Assembly: GCA_045656345.1 (NCBI GenBank)
Contig: JAZOQZ010000020.1
Coordinates: 1-60,480, forward strand
DNA from: SIG452 sp045656345
GTDB taxonomy: Bacteria > Bacillota > Clostridia > UMGS1840
Direction: 5' to 3'
Length of the DNA stretch: 60,480 bases
Shown: piece after piece, positions 1-15,276 of the stretch
Layout of the letters: the number at the start of each line of letters is the position of its first letter
Position numbering within the stretch: position 1 is the first letter of the stretch
Position numbers and translations under genes: made by a program
Notes under the pieces: generated by a model
What the model saw: only the letters and a program-made list of their open reading frames with translations
Database searches by the model: none
What the model was told of the DNA's origin: nothing

Positions 1-822
1 ATAGTCCAGTAATTTTCTGAACATTTCGATACCGGTAACAACGATTTTTCTAGCTTCTTCAGCCAGACCAACCAGTTCAACTTCATCGTTTAATTTTAAC
101 TGACCTCTTTCAACTCTACCGGTAGCAACAGTACCACGACCGGTAATGGTGAATACGTCTTCAACGGGCATTAAGAAGGGCAGATCAGCTTTTCTTTCCG
201 GAGTGGGAATGTAAGCGTCAACTTCGTTCATTAATGCTAAAACGGGAGCATATTCGGGAGCGTTCGGGTCGTCAGAAGCACATTCTAATGCTACTAAAGC
301 GGAACCGCTAACGATCGGAATATCATCACCGGGGAATTCATATTCATTTAACAGTTCTCTGATTTCCATTTCAACTAATTCCAGTAATTCGGGATCGTCA
401 ACCTGGTCAGCTTTGTTCATGAATACTACGATATAGGGAACGCCTACCTGACGAGACAGCAGGATGTGTTCTCTGGTCTGGGGCATCGGACCGTCAGCAG
501 CAGATACAACTAAGATAGCGCCGTCCATCTGAGCAGCACCGGTGATCATGTTTTTAACATAGTCAGCATGGCCGGGGCAGTCAACGTGAGCGTAGTGTCT
601 AGCGTCGGTTTCATATTCTACGTGAGCGGTAGAAATGGTGATACCTCTTTCTCTTTCTTCGGGAGCTTTGTCGATCTGATCGTAAGCTTCGTACTGAGCC
701 TGACCTTTTAATGCCAGAACTTTAGTGATAGCAGCGGTTAAGGAAGTTTTACCGTGGTCAACGTGGCCGATAGTACCAATGTTAACGTGCGGTTTGCTTC
801 TTTCGAATTTAGCTTTTGCCAT
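1..822 (-). CDS. tuf: Elongation factor Tu (3' end lies outside the window)
   Basis: EF-Tu delivers aminoacyl-tRNA to the ribosomal A site as a GTP complex in the cytosol. The 274 codons present cover the G domain and the start of domain 2. G1 reads GHVDHGKTTLT, G3 reads DCPGHADY with the catalytic His, and G4 reads NKAD. The ATG at 820-822 follows a GGAGG-type ribosome binding site. It is the last gene of the str operon, 72 bp after fusA; a small hairpin (TGAAGC/GCTTCA, about 841-855) lies in that gap. The C-terminal ~120 residues are cut by the window edge, not by mutation. Identity is certain; the gene may be one of several tuf copies. Confidence 0.98.
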   Translation of the reverse strand, partial: MAKAKFERSKPHVNIGTIGHVDHGKTSLTAAITKVLALKGQAQYEAYDQIDKAPEERERGITISTAHVEYETDARHYAHVDCPGHADYVKNMITGAAQMDGAILVVSAADGPMPQTREHILLSRQVGVPYIVVFMNKADQVDDPELLELVEMEIRELLNEYEFPGDDIPIVSGSALVALECASDDPNAPEYAPVLALMNEVDAYIPTPERKADLPFLMPVEDVFTITGRGTVATGRVERGQLKLNDEVELVGLAEEARKIVVTGIEMFRKLLDY

Positions 823-894
823 TGATAGTTTCCTCCTTCGTGAAGCTTTGCTTCAAGATTTTTGTATAAATAATTTTTTTAATCGAAATAAAGA

Positions 895-2985
895 TTATTC
901 TTCGTCCTTTTTCGCTCTGGTAGCAACGATTTTTTCTGCAATGGACTTCGGCACTTCGTCGAAGTGAGAAGGTTCCATAGAGTACTGACCTCTACCCTGA
1001 GTTTTGGAACGTAAGTCGGTTGCGTAACCAAACATTTCGGAAAGCGGAACATGTGCAGTGATGTTCTGAACACCACCGGTTCTTGCTTCCATACCCTGGA
1101 TCTGACCACGACGGGAGTTTAAGTCACCCATAACGTCGCCCATGTAATCTTCGGGAACAACTACAACAACCTTCATGATGGGCTCTAACAGAACGGGGTT
1201 ACCTTTTCTGCAAGCTTCTTTGAATGCCATAGAACCGGCAATCTTGAACGCCATTTCAGAAGAGTCAACTTCGTGGTAAGAACCATCGTATAAGGTTACT
1301 CTAACGTCTACAACGTTGTAACCTGCCAGTACACCGGTCTGCATTGCGCCCTGGATACCTGCATCAACTGCGGGGATGTATTCCTTCGGAATAGCACCAC
1401 CAACGATTTTGTTAACGAATTCGTAACCAAAACCGGGATCCATGGGTTCAACGATAATTTTACAGTGACCGTACTGACCTTTACCACCGGACTGTCTAGC
1501 GTATTTCTGTTCAACGTTAACTTCTTTACGGATGGTTTCTTTGTAGGATACCTGAGGTTTACCAACATCAGCTTCTACTTTGAATTCACGTAACAGACGG
1601 TCAACGATGATTTCCAAGTGTAATTCGCCCATACCTGCAATAATGGTCTGGCCGGTTTCTTCATCGGTGTAGGTTTTGAAAGTGGGATCTTCTTCAGCTA
1701 ATTTTGCTAAAGCGATACCCATTTTTTCCTGACCTGCTTTGGTTTTGGGTTCAATTGCTACACGGATAACGGGATCCGGGAATTCCATAGATTCTAAGAT
1801 AACGGGTGCAGAATCAACACACAGAGTGTCACCGGTAGTGGTGTTTTTCAGACCAACTGCAGCAGCAATATCACCGGAATATACTTTTTCAATATCCTGT
1901 CTGTGGTTTGCATGCATCTGCAGAATTCTACCGATTCTTTCTTTATGACCTTTGGTAGAGTTCAATACAGTGGAACCTGCATCGATAGTACCGGAATAAA
2001 CTCTGAAGAAGCAGAGTTTACCAACAAAGGGGTCGGTCATAATTTTGAACGCCAACGCAGAGAAGGGTTCTTCATCAGAAGAAGGTCTAGTGGTGGGTTC
2101 ATCGGTATCGGGATTGATACCTTTGATTGCTTCGATATCAGTCGGAGCAGGCATATAGTCGATAACTGCGTCTAAGAGCAGCTGAACGCCTTTGTTTCTG
2201 TAAGAAGTACCACACAGTACGGGAACGATGGTATTATCCAGAGTTCCTTTACGGAGAGCTTCTTTGATTTCTGCAGTGGTAATTTCTTCTTCCATCAGAT
2301 ATTTTTCCATTAACTCTTCAGAAGTTTCTGCAACAGCTTCTAATAAGTTTGCGCGGAATTCATCTGCTTTGTCTTTCATATCTGCGGGAATGTCTTCAAT
2401 TCTTAAGTCCTGACCCATGTCATCATAATATACATGAGCATTCATTTCTACCAGGTCGATAATACCAACAAAGGTATCTTCTGCGCCGATAGGCAGCTGA
2501 ATCGGAACAGCATTACAGCCAAGTCTGTCTTTCATCATGTCAACAACGTTGTAGAAGTTGGCACCCATGATATCCATCTTGTTTACATAAGCCATTCTCG
2601 GAACTTTGTAATCGTCAGCCTGTCTCCAAACGGTTTCAGACTGAGGTTCAACGCCACCTTTTGCACAGAATACGGTAACGGAACCGTCCAATACTCTTAA
2701 AGAACGCTGTACTTCAACGGTGAAGTCAACGTGACCGGGAGTATCGATGATGTTGATTCTGTGGCCTTTCCACTGAGCAGTGGTAGCAGCGGAGGTAATG
2801 GTAATACCTCTTTCCTGTTCCTGAGCCATCCAGTCCATAGTTGCGGAACCTTCGTGGGTTTCACCAATTTTATGAACACGACCGGTATAGTATAAAATAC
2901 GTTCGGTAGTAGTGGTCTTACCTGCATCGATATGAGCCATAATACCGATATTTCTGGTTTTTTCTAAAGAAAATTCTCTTGCCAT
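895..2985 (-). CDS. fusA: Elongation factor G
   Basis: Canonical EF-G, the GTPase that drives translocation and, with RRF, ribosome recycling. It has 696 residues, normal for the family. G1 AHIDAGKTTTTE, G3 DTPGHVDF with the catalytic His, and G4 NKMD are all intact, followed by domains II-V ending in the usual RGQYSMEPSHFDEVP region. The ATG has a GGAAG-type ribosome binding site. It lies between rpsG and tuf in the conserved str order. It contrasts with the divergent paralogue at 12857-14929, whose G3 and G4 motifs are altered, so this copy is the working translocase. Confidence 0.98.
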   Translation of the reverse strand: MAREFSLEKTRNIGIMAHIDAGKTTTTERILYYTGRVHKIGETHEGSATMDWMAQEQERGITITSAATTAQWKGHRINIIDTPGHVDFTVEVQRSLRVLDGSVTVFCAKGGVEPQSETVWRQADDYKVPRMAYVNKMDIMGANFYNVVDMMKDRLGCNAVPIQLPIGAEDTFVGIIDLVEMNAHVYYDDMGQDLRIEDIPADMKDKADEFRANLLEAVAETSEELMEKYLMEEEITTAEIKEALRKGTLDNTIVPVLCGTSYRNKGVQLLLDAVIDYMPAPTDIEAIKGINPDTDEPTTRPSSDEEPFSALAFKIMTDPFVGKLCFFRVYSGTIDAGSTVLNSTKGHKERIGRILQMHANHRQDIEKVYSGDIAAAVGLKNTTTGDTLCVDSAPVILESMEFPDPVIRVAIEPKTKAGQEKMGIALAKLAEEDPTFKTYTDEETGQTIIAGMGELHLEIIVDRLLREFKVEADVGKPQVSYKETIRKEVNVEQKYARQSGGKGQYGHCKIIVEPMDPGFGYEFVNKIVGGAIPKEYIPAVDAGIQGAMQTGVLAGYNVVDVRVTLYDGSYHEVDSSEMAFKIAGSMAFKEACRKGNPVLLEPIMKVVVVVPEDYMGDVMGDLNSRRGQIQGMEARTGGVQNITAHVPLSEMFGYATDLRSKTQGRGQYSMEPSHFDEVPKSIAEKIVATRAKKDEE

Positions 2986-3069
2986 GCTTTACTCACTTCC
3001 TTTCTTGGAGTAAAGGCAAACGGGAAATTTTTTCCCGCTGTGCCCAATTTTCAACTTGCTAATAAAAAA

Positions 3070-3540
3070 TTAGAATCTGTAATGAGAGAATGCTTTGTTA
3101 GCTTCTGCCATTTTATGCATTTCGTCTCTTTTCTTAACTGCACCGCCGGTGCTGTTGATAGCGTCTAAGATTTCGTTAGCCAGTCTTTCTTTCATGGTTC
3201 TTTCGCTACGTTTTCTGGAATACAGAGTAATCCATCTTAAGCCTAAAGTCTGTCTTCTGTCAGGACGAACTTCGATGGGCACCTGATAGGTAGCACCACC
3301 CACACGTCTTGCTTTAACTTCTAATACAGGCATAACATTGTTCATTGCTTCTAAGAACACGGATAAGGGTTCTTTTCCGGTTTTTTCCTGAACAATTTCA
3401 AACGCACCATAAACAATTTTCTGGGCTACACCTTTTTTACCGTCAATCATAACGTTGTTGATTAATCTGGTTACGATTTTATCATTGTACAACGGATCGG
3501 GTAAAACGTCTCTTTTTACTACATTACCTCTTCTCGGCAC
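3070..3540 (-). CDS. rpsG: 30S ribosomal protein S7
   Basis: S7 nucleates assembly of the 30S head by binding the 3' major domain of 16S rRNA. The 156-residue product begins MPRRGNVVKRDVLPDP and ends in the typical KMAEANKAFSHYRF tail. Translation starts at a GTG after an AAAGGGGG ribosome binding site. It is unusually far from rpsL: a 187-bp structured gap separates them (see 3541-3727). In E. coli S7 represses its own operon by binding the S12-S7 spacer; whether that applies here is inference. Confidence 0.98.
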   Translation of the reverse strand: MPRRGNVVKRDVLPDPLYNDKIVTRLINNVMIDGKKGVAQKIVYGAFEIVQEKTGKEPLSVFLEAMNNVMPVLEVKARRVGGATYQVPIEVRPDRRQTLGLRWITLYSRKRSERTMKERLANEILDAINSTGGAVKKRDEMHKMAEANKAFSHYRF

Positions 3541-3727
3541 TGTACTTCCCCCTTTCTAAGGATAAATCATAATAATATTATCGGGTACTCAAGCTTCACC
3601 ATTTTCAGGCTTATCTTGTTAGTGCTGGTGACGAACATCTTAATTTTATGAAGATTCGCACTTGCACTATTTAGTTGGTTCTCGTACAAAGTACGAATAA
3701 GTTTTCCAAATAAGTTAAGCAGCTTTA
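3541..3727 (-). promoter_or_regulatory. Structured rpsL-rpsG spacer, possible r-protein control site
   Basis: This 187-bp gap holds no gene. In the mRNA sense a 5-bp outer pairing (GCTTA with TAAGC) could enclose two hairpins. One is TCGTAC-TTT-GTACGA (3682-3696), nested in a TTGG/CCAA stem. The other is AGTGC/GCACT (3621-3625 with 3664-3668), containing CGAA-ATCTT/AAGAT-TCG. Such a junction between the S12 and S7 genes is where E. coli S7 binds to repress translation. The fold was read by eye, and the regulatory role is inference. Confidence 0.4.
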
Positions 3728-4150
3728 TTATTTCGCAGCTTTTTTCGGTCTTTTAGCGCCGTATTTGGATCTGGACTGATTTCTGTTTGCAACACCCTGA
3801 GTATCTAAGGTACCACGGATGATATGATATCTAACACCGGGTAAGTCTTTTACTCTGCCGCCTCTGATCATAACAACGCTGTGTTCCTGCAGGTTATGAC
3901 CGATGCCGGGGATGTACGCAGACACTTCAATACCATTGGTCAGTCTTACTCTGGCAATTTTACGCAGTGCAGAGTTAGGCTTTTTAGGAGTCATGGTTTT
4001 AACAGCTGTACATACTCCTCTTTTCTGGGGGGAGGAAATGTCAGTTGCCTGCTTTTTCAAGGTGTTCATACCTTTCTGAAGAGCAGGAGCAGTAGACTTG
4101 GTAACAGCTACCTGTCTGCCTTTTCTAACTAATTGGCTGAATGTGGGCAT
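3728..4150 (-). CDS. rpsL: 30S ribosomal protein S12
   Basis: S12 sits at the decoding centre and controls accuracy. The 140-residue product starts MPTFSQLVRKGR. It carries the PKKPNSALRK and DLPGVRYH segments in wild-type form, so the classic streptomycin-resistance lysines are unaltered. The ATG has a strong AAAGGAG site. A 161-bp leader separates it from the L7Ae-like gene; that leader contains a CGATTTTT/AAAAAATCG hairpin near 4209-4231 and a short AAGGG/CCCTT pairing. It is cotranscribed with its neighbours from the promoter at 4584-4612. Confidence 0.98.
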   Translation of the reverse strand: MPTFSQLVRKGRQVAVTKSTAPALQKGMNTLKKQATDISSPQKRGVCTAVKTMTPKKPNSALRKIARVRLTNGIEVSAYIPGIGHNLQEHSVVMIRGGRVKDLPGVRYHIIRGTLDTQGVANRNQSRSKYGAKRPKKAAK

Positions 4151-4311
4151 CTTGTTTCTCCTTTCATAAAAATTAAAATGTTCTACCAGGCAATCTGCCT
4201 GTTTTCACGATTTTTTCAAACGAAAAATCGCAAAAACAAGCGGATTGGCACAAATAAAATAGGTGCAAGGGCAGACTACTCCCTTACAATTTTTACACAT
4301 TTTTTTAAAAT

Positions 4312-4557
4312 TTACTGTTTCAACACCACTGCAACAGATGCCTTTACGTCAATCCCGCAAAGCTCACCCAATTCCTTTTTGGTGGCAATTTCAGTAACGG
4401 GGATGTTCTTCCCGGAACACAGCCGTAAGAAGGGTTCCAAGATGGTGGGTGCCACATCTTTTGCCACATAAGCCAAAGATACAGTTCCCTCTTCCACTGC
4501 CTTGGTACACTGTTTGATTCCAACTAATTTTTGCTCACCGGACAACTCCGAAAGCAT
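4312..4557 (-). CDS. L7Ae/YbxF-like kink-turn RNA-binding protein
   Basis: Small L7Ae/L30e-superfamily protein of 81 residues, expected to bind RNA kink-turns, as B. subtilis YbxF does. Recognisable segments are GIKQCTKAVEEG, AYVAKDVAP and the hydrophobic end ELCGIDVKASVAVVL. I chose the internal ATG at 4555-4557. An upstream in-frame ATG at 4593 lies above the -10 box of the operon promoter (4584-4589) and would not be transcribed. The rpoC - L7Ae - rpsL order is classic for Firmicutes. The precise target RNA is not known from sequence. Confidence 0.9.
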   Translation of the reverse strand: MLSELSGEQKLVGIKQCTKAVEEGTVSLAYVAKDVAPTILEPFLRLCSGKNIPVTEIATKKELGELCGIDVKASVAVVLKQ

Positions 4558-4583
4558 AAGAACACACCACTTTCTAATATGAT

Positions 4584-4612
4584 ATATTAGCACGAAAAAG
4601 TCAAAATGTCAA
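4584..4612 (-). promoter_or_regulatory. Sigma-A promoter of the str operon
   Basis: A perfect TTGACA (4607-4612) and a TAATAT -10 (4584-4589) are separated by exactly 17 bp on the minus strand. The start site should fall near 4577, about 20 nt before the L7Ae-like ATG. With the inverted repeat at 4661-4697 upstream, this makes the str genes a transcription unit separate from rpoBC. Confidence 0.88.
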
Positions 4613-4660
4613 TATCTTTATGAATTTTTTTATTTTTTTCTTCCAAATAGAAACGAAAGC

Positions 4661-4697
4661 CCATCATCGGAAATCTTTTGACGATTTCCGATGATGG
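4661..4697 (-). terminator. Rho-independent terminator after rpoC
   Basis: A perfect 15-bp inverted repeat (CCATCATCGGAAATC and its complement) with a 7-nt loop lies 15 bp after the rpoC stop. The minus-strand sequence after it is only moderately T-rich (GCTTTCGTTTCTATTT), so termination may be partial and allow some read-through into the str operon. Confidence 0.75.
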
Positions 4698-4711
4698 ATT
4701 CCAAACATCAA

Positions 4712-8302
<3,591 letters not shown>

Positions 8303-8355
8303 TGACTCTCATCCTTTACTAAAGTTTTACCCGATTTTCCTGTAATCATGTAAGC

Positions 8356-8390
8356 ACCTGCCCCGAAGCCCCAAGGCCTCGGGGACAGGT
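8356..8390 (-). promoter_or_regulatory. GC-rich hairpin in the rpoB-rpoC gap
   Basis: The spacer forms a strong stem: ACCTG, CCCCGA and GGCC pair with GGGC, TCGGGG and CAGGT around a short loop. No U-run follows it in the transcript, so it is more likely an mRNA processing, stability or translation-coupling element than a full terminator. Confidence 0.6.
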
Positions 8391-8397
8391 AAAGTCA

Positions 8398-12330
<3,933 letters not shown>

Positions 12331-12507
12331 AAAAATCACCTCTTCTAAAAATTTACCTCATGGAAGTCACCGACTCTTCCGTTTTTGGGGGAAGAAAAAC
12401 CGATGCTTTCGTGCACAATTGCCAGTTATTTTACCCGATATTCTAAGAATATCCGATAAAATATACTTATAAATAGGAACACTTTTCCATTAAAATGCGG
12501 TTATATC

Positions 12508-12536
12508 ATAATATCATTAAAAGTCAAGATTGTCAA
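12508..12536 (-). promoter_or_regulatory. Sigma-A promoter of rpoBC with long leader
   Basis: TTGACA (12531-12536), a 17-bp spacer and TATTAT (12508-12513) preceded by TGA (extended -10) form a near-ideal promoter on the minus strand. The resulting leader is about 170 nt and contains a GATATTC-TTA-GAATATC hairpin near 12439-12455. Together with the divergent promoter at 12643-12671 this accounts for most of the 517-bp intergenic region. Confidence 0.88.
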
Positions 12537-12642
12537 GCCTTTTTTTTAAATTTTTTTCATTTATGAAAGTTATTTTGTTATCCAATTGTTTGTATTTGTT
12601 GAAATTGTACAAAAAAATAGAAAAATATCGTACAAATTTCAG

Positions 12643-12671
12643 TTGATTTTTTCAAAAAGATATTGTATAAT
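12643..12671 (+). promoter_or_regulatory. Sigma-A promoter of the EF-G paralogue, with ~180-nt leader
   Basis: TTGATT (12643-12648), 17 bp, TATAAT (12666-12671). The transcript would carry a leader of about 178 nt before the TTG start at 12857. The leader includes an ATCGG/CCGAT pairing around 12710-12735 but no riboswitch class that I recognise. Confidence 0.8.
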
Positions 12672-12856
12672 GAAACTATCATCAATCAAATACCGTTTCT
12701 CCCCAACAAAATCGGCTTTGCATCCACCGATGTTTGGCATCAAAGCGAAAGAATACGCATATTTTTTGGATAAAAAGAAAGCCCGATTTTCCGTGGGTTT
12801 TGAATTTTGTATTTTATTGGATTGCAAAAAGATCAAAAAAGAGAGGATGAGTTCAT

Positions 12857-14929
12857 TTGGACTACAATGTAAAAAACATCAGAAACATCGCATTGGCTGC
12901 ACACGGCGGCTGCGGTAAAACCGCATTGGCAGAAGCTATGCTTCTCAATATGAAGGAAATTGACAGACTGGGTAAAATTGTTGACGGTAACACCGTTATG
13001 GACTATAACCCCGAAGAAATCAAACGCGGTATTTCAATCTCTACTGCAATTTCCAGCGGTGAATGGAAAGATACAAAAATTAATATTATAGATACTCCCG
13101 GTTTTTTTGATTTTGAAGGTGAATTGGCTTGCGGTCTTCGTGCTGCAGACGCAGTGGTTATTTTGGTAAGCGGTAAATCCGGCGTTGGCGTTGGTTCTGA
13201 ACACGCCTGGGACTATGCGGAACGCAAAAATATGCCCAAAATTATCTACATCAATGATATTGATGATGAACATGCAAACTACACTCAGGTGGTAAATCAG
13301 TTAAAAGAAGTGTTCGGTAAATCCGTTGCTCCTTTCTATGTGCCCTTAAAGGTTGATAATTTCGTAACCGGTTATGTGGATTTGATTCACGACCGTGCAA
13401 GAGACTTTACCACCAAAGAAAACATTCCGATTACCGATCCTATGAGAGCTGCCTGCGCAGACATCAAAGACCAGATGTATGAAGCAATCGCAGAAACCGA
13501 TGAAGCTTTGATGGATAAATATTTTGCAGGCGAAGAATTCTCTTCCGAAGAAATCCTGGCTGCTGTGAGAAAAGGTGTTGCAAACTGCGAAATCACTCCC
13601 GTTATGTTCGGCTCCAGTACCCACGATATCGGTATCAAAGGTTTACTCAACGCAATCAAAGACTATTTCCCCTCTCCCGATGAAGCAAAACCTGAAAAAG
13701 CTATCAATCTGGATACCGAGGAAGAAGTTGTTCTGGAAATGAAAGAATCCGATCCCACCAGATTATTCGTATTCAAAACCATTTCCGACCCCTTTGTTGG
13801 AAAACTCTCTATCTTTAAAGTATTGTCCGGCAAATTAACTGCTGATTCCACCTTATACAATATTACAAGAGATAAAGAAGAAAAAATTGGTAAACTGTAC
13901 TTACCCAAAGGCAAAAAACAGGTAGAAACCAAAGAACTGATTGCAGGGGATATTGGTTGCGTGGCAAAACTTGCCGTTACCAAAACCGGCGACACCCTGG
14001 CTGCCAAGAACGATAAATTAGAAGTTAAGAAAATTAAATTACCCACTCCTCACGTGAAAATGGCTATCGTGTCCAAAGAAAAAGGAGACGAAGAAAAAAT
14101 CGGTTCCGGTTTGGCGAAACTCCGTGAAGAAGATCCCACTATCAGCTACTATAATGATGCAGAAACCCGTCAGTTTATCTTATGCGGCGTGGGCGAACAG
14201 CATTTGGAAGTGATTCAGAGTAAATTAAAAACCAGATTCGGTGTTGACTTTACATTACAGGAACCCATCGTTGCTTACCGTGAAAAAATCAAACGTAAAG
14301 TTTCCGCTGAAGGCAAACATAAAAAACAGTCCGGCGGTCACGGTCAGTTCGGTCATTGCTGGATTGAATTTGAACCCCATGAAGAAGACGATTTAATCTT
14401 TGGCGAAAGAGTTGTGGGCGGTGCAGTTCCCAAGAACTACTTCCCCGCTGTGGAAAAAGGTTTAAGAGAAAGCATCCTGCACGGCGTGCTGGCAGGTTAT
14501 CCCGTGGTTGGCTTGAAAGCTACTCTGTATGACGGCTCCTACCATCCCGTTGACTCTTCTGAAATGGCGTTCAAAATGGCAGCTCACAAAGCTTATATGA
14601 AAGGCTTAGCTGATGCAATGCCCTGCATCTTAGAACCCATCGGTGCATTAAAAGTTATCGTTCCCAACGATTACATGGGTGACGTTATCGGTGATATCAA
14701 TAAACGCCGCGGCAGAATTATGGGTATGACTCCCGTAAATTCCAAGCTCCAGGAAATTGATGCAGAAGTGCCCATTTCCGAAATGGCGAAATACTCCACC
14801 GACCTGCGCTCCATGACCCAGGGCAGAGGCAAATTTGAATTTGACTTTGTTCGTTACGAAGAAGCTCCTGCAAACGTGGCTGAAAAAGTTATTGCAGACA
14901 GTAAGTTCGTACGTTCCGAAGAAGATTAA
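12857..14929 (+). CDS. EF-G-like translation GTPase with divergent G motifs
   Basis: A 690-residue EF-G-family protein with all domains, ending in the usual EVPISEMAKYSTDLRSMTQGRG region, but it is not the canonical translocase. G1 is AHGGCGKT (15-22). G3 is DTPGFFDF (79-86), where Phe83 replaces the catalytic His. G4 is NDID (133-136), where Asp134 replaces the Lys of NKxD. A second EF-G lineage with an aromatic residue in G3 is common in Clostridia and of unsettled function; the G4 change looks specific to this protein. Translation starts at TTG, 10 nt after GAGAGG. It has its own promoter and is divergent from rpoBC. It could act in a stress or recycling role, or have weak GTPase activity. 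Confidence 0.9.
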   Translation: MDYNVKNIRNIALAAHGGCGKTALAEAMLLNMKEIDRLGKIVDGNTVMDYNPEEIKRGISISTAISSGEWKDTKINIIDTPGFFDFEGELACGLRAADAVVILVSGKSGVGVGSEHAWDYAERKNMPKIIYINDIDDEHANYTQVVNQLKEVFGKSVAPFYVPLKVDNFVTGYVDLIHDRARDFTTKENIPITDPMRAACADIKDQMYEAIAETDEALMDKYFAGEEFSSEEILAAVRKGVANCEITPVMFGSSTHDIGIKGLLNAIKDYFPSPDEAKPEKAINLDTEEEVVLEMKESDPTRLFVFKTISDPFVGKLSIFKVLSGKLTADSTLYNITRDKEEKIGKLYLPKGKKQVETKELIAGDIGCVAKLAVTKTGDTLAAKNDKLEVKKIKLPTPHVKMAIVSKEKGDEEKIGSGLAKLREEDPTISYYNDAETRQFILCGVGEQHLEVIQSKLKTRFGVDFTLQEPIVAYREKIKRKVSAEGKHKKQSGGHGQFGHCWIEFEPHEEDDLIFGERVVGGAVPKNYFPAVEKGLRESILHGVLAGYPVVGLKATLYDGSYHPVDSSEMAFKMAAHKAYMKGLADAMPCILEPIGALKVIVPNDYMGDVIGDINKRRGRIMGMTPVNSKLQEIDAEVPISEMAKYSTDLRSMTQGRGKFEFDFVRYEEAPANVAEKVIADSKFVRSEED

Positions 14930-14948
14930 TTTGGTCTATCAATTTTGC

Positions 14949-15040
14949 GCAGAACATTTCATTATGAACGAAACAAACCCTCGACGTACCTTTGTACGCC
15001 TTCGGGCTTATAGGCTTCGCCTTTCTTTCGTTCATTCTGC
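14949..15040 (+). repeat. Structured 3'-UTR element, copy A
   Basis: A 92-bp imperfect palindrome starts 20 bp after the EF-G paralogue stop. Outer arms are GCAGAA/TTCTGC and GAACGAAA/TTTCGTTC. Inside are a core hairpin (CCCTCG, a GTAC stem, then CGCCTTCGGG; 14978-15006) and a second small hairpin AGGC-TTC-GCCT. The same core and layout recur at 15177-15276 and 36751-36855. It does not code for protein. Confidence 0.8.
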
Positions 15041-15093
15041 ATCCAAATTTCTTAGCCCAAATACATTACCAAAATTCAGTACCAAAAAACAAA

Positions 15094-15121
15094 AACTCCC
15101 GTCCGATGTTGGACGGGAGTT
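15094..15121. terminator. Bidirectional terminator between EF-G paralogue and PurF-like gene
   Basis: An 11-bp stem (AACTCCCGTCC with its complement) closes on a 6-nt loop. T-rich tracts follow on both strands: TTTTGTT on plus and TTTTTGTTTTTT on minus. It serves the two convergent genes. Confidence 0.9.
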
Positions 15122-15176
15122 TTGTTATTAATATAGTATAGAAGTTTTTAGTAATTTACACACATCAGTGTAATGG

Positions 15177-15276
15177 AAAAACGGATGCAGAATTGAAGTA
15201 TTTCAAGGGTTTACCCGTCCCGAAGGCGTACGTGCTGTACGTCGAGGGTGAAATAATTCGGTTATGCGCCGTTTTT
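15177..15276 (-). repeat. Structured 3'-UTR element, copy B
   Basis: A 100-bp element with outer arms AAAAACGG/CCGTTTTT and inner arms TATTTCA/TGAAATA. It encloses the conserved core hairpin (15219-15248) and a GGGTTTACCC hairpin. It touches the stop codon of the PurF-like gene (15275-15277). Relative to its upstream gene it has the same orientation as copy A. Confidence 0.8.

Noticed and set aside
725..967. 80-codon rightward frame over the tuf-fusA junction
   Set aside because: It is antisense to two certain genes and has no homology-like features. Many similar antisense frames over rpoB, rpoC, gyrA and groEL were rejected for the same reason.
4133..4471. 112-codon rightward frame over the rpsL leader and L7Ae-like gene
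   Set aside because: It is antisense to certain genes and low in complexity, with no ribosome site.
12586..12918. 110-codon rightward frame in the leader of the EF-G paralogue
   Set aside because: It begins before the promoter (12643-12671), overlaps the EF-G start in another frame and has no ribosome site.
15181..15276. Riboswitch upstream of the PurF-like gene
   Set aside because: The structured region is downstream (3') of the gene; the true leader (16700-16748) is about 50 nt and shows no purine-riboswitch features.
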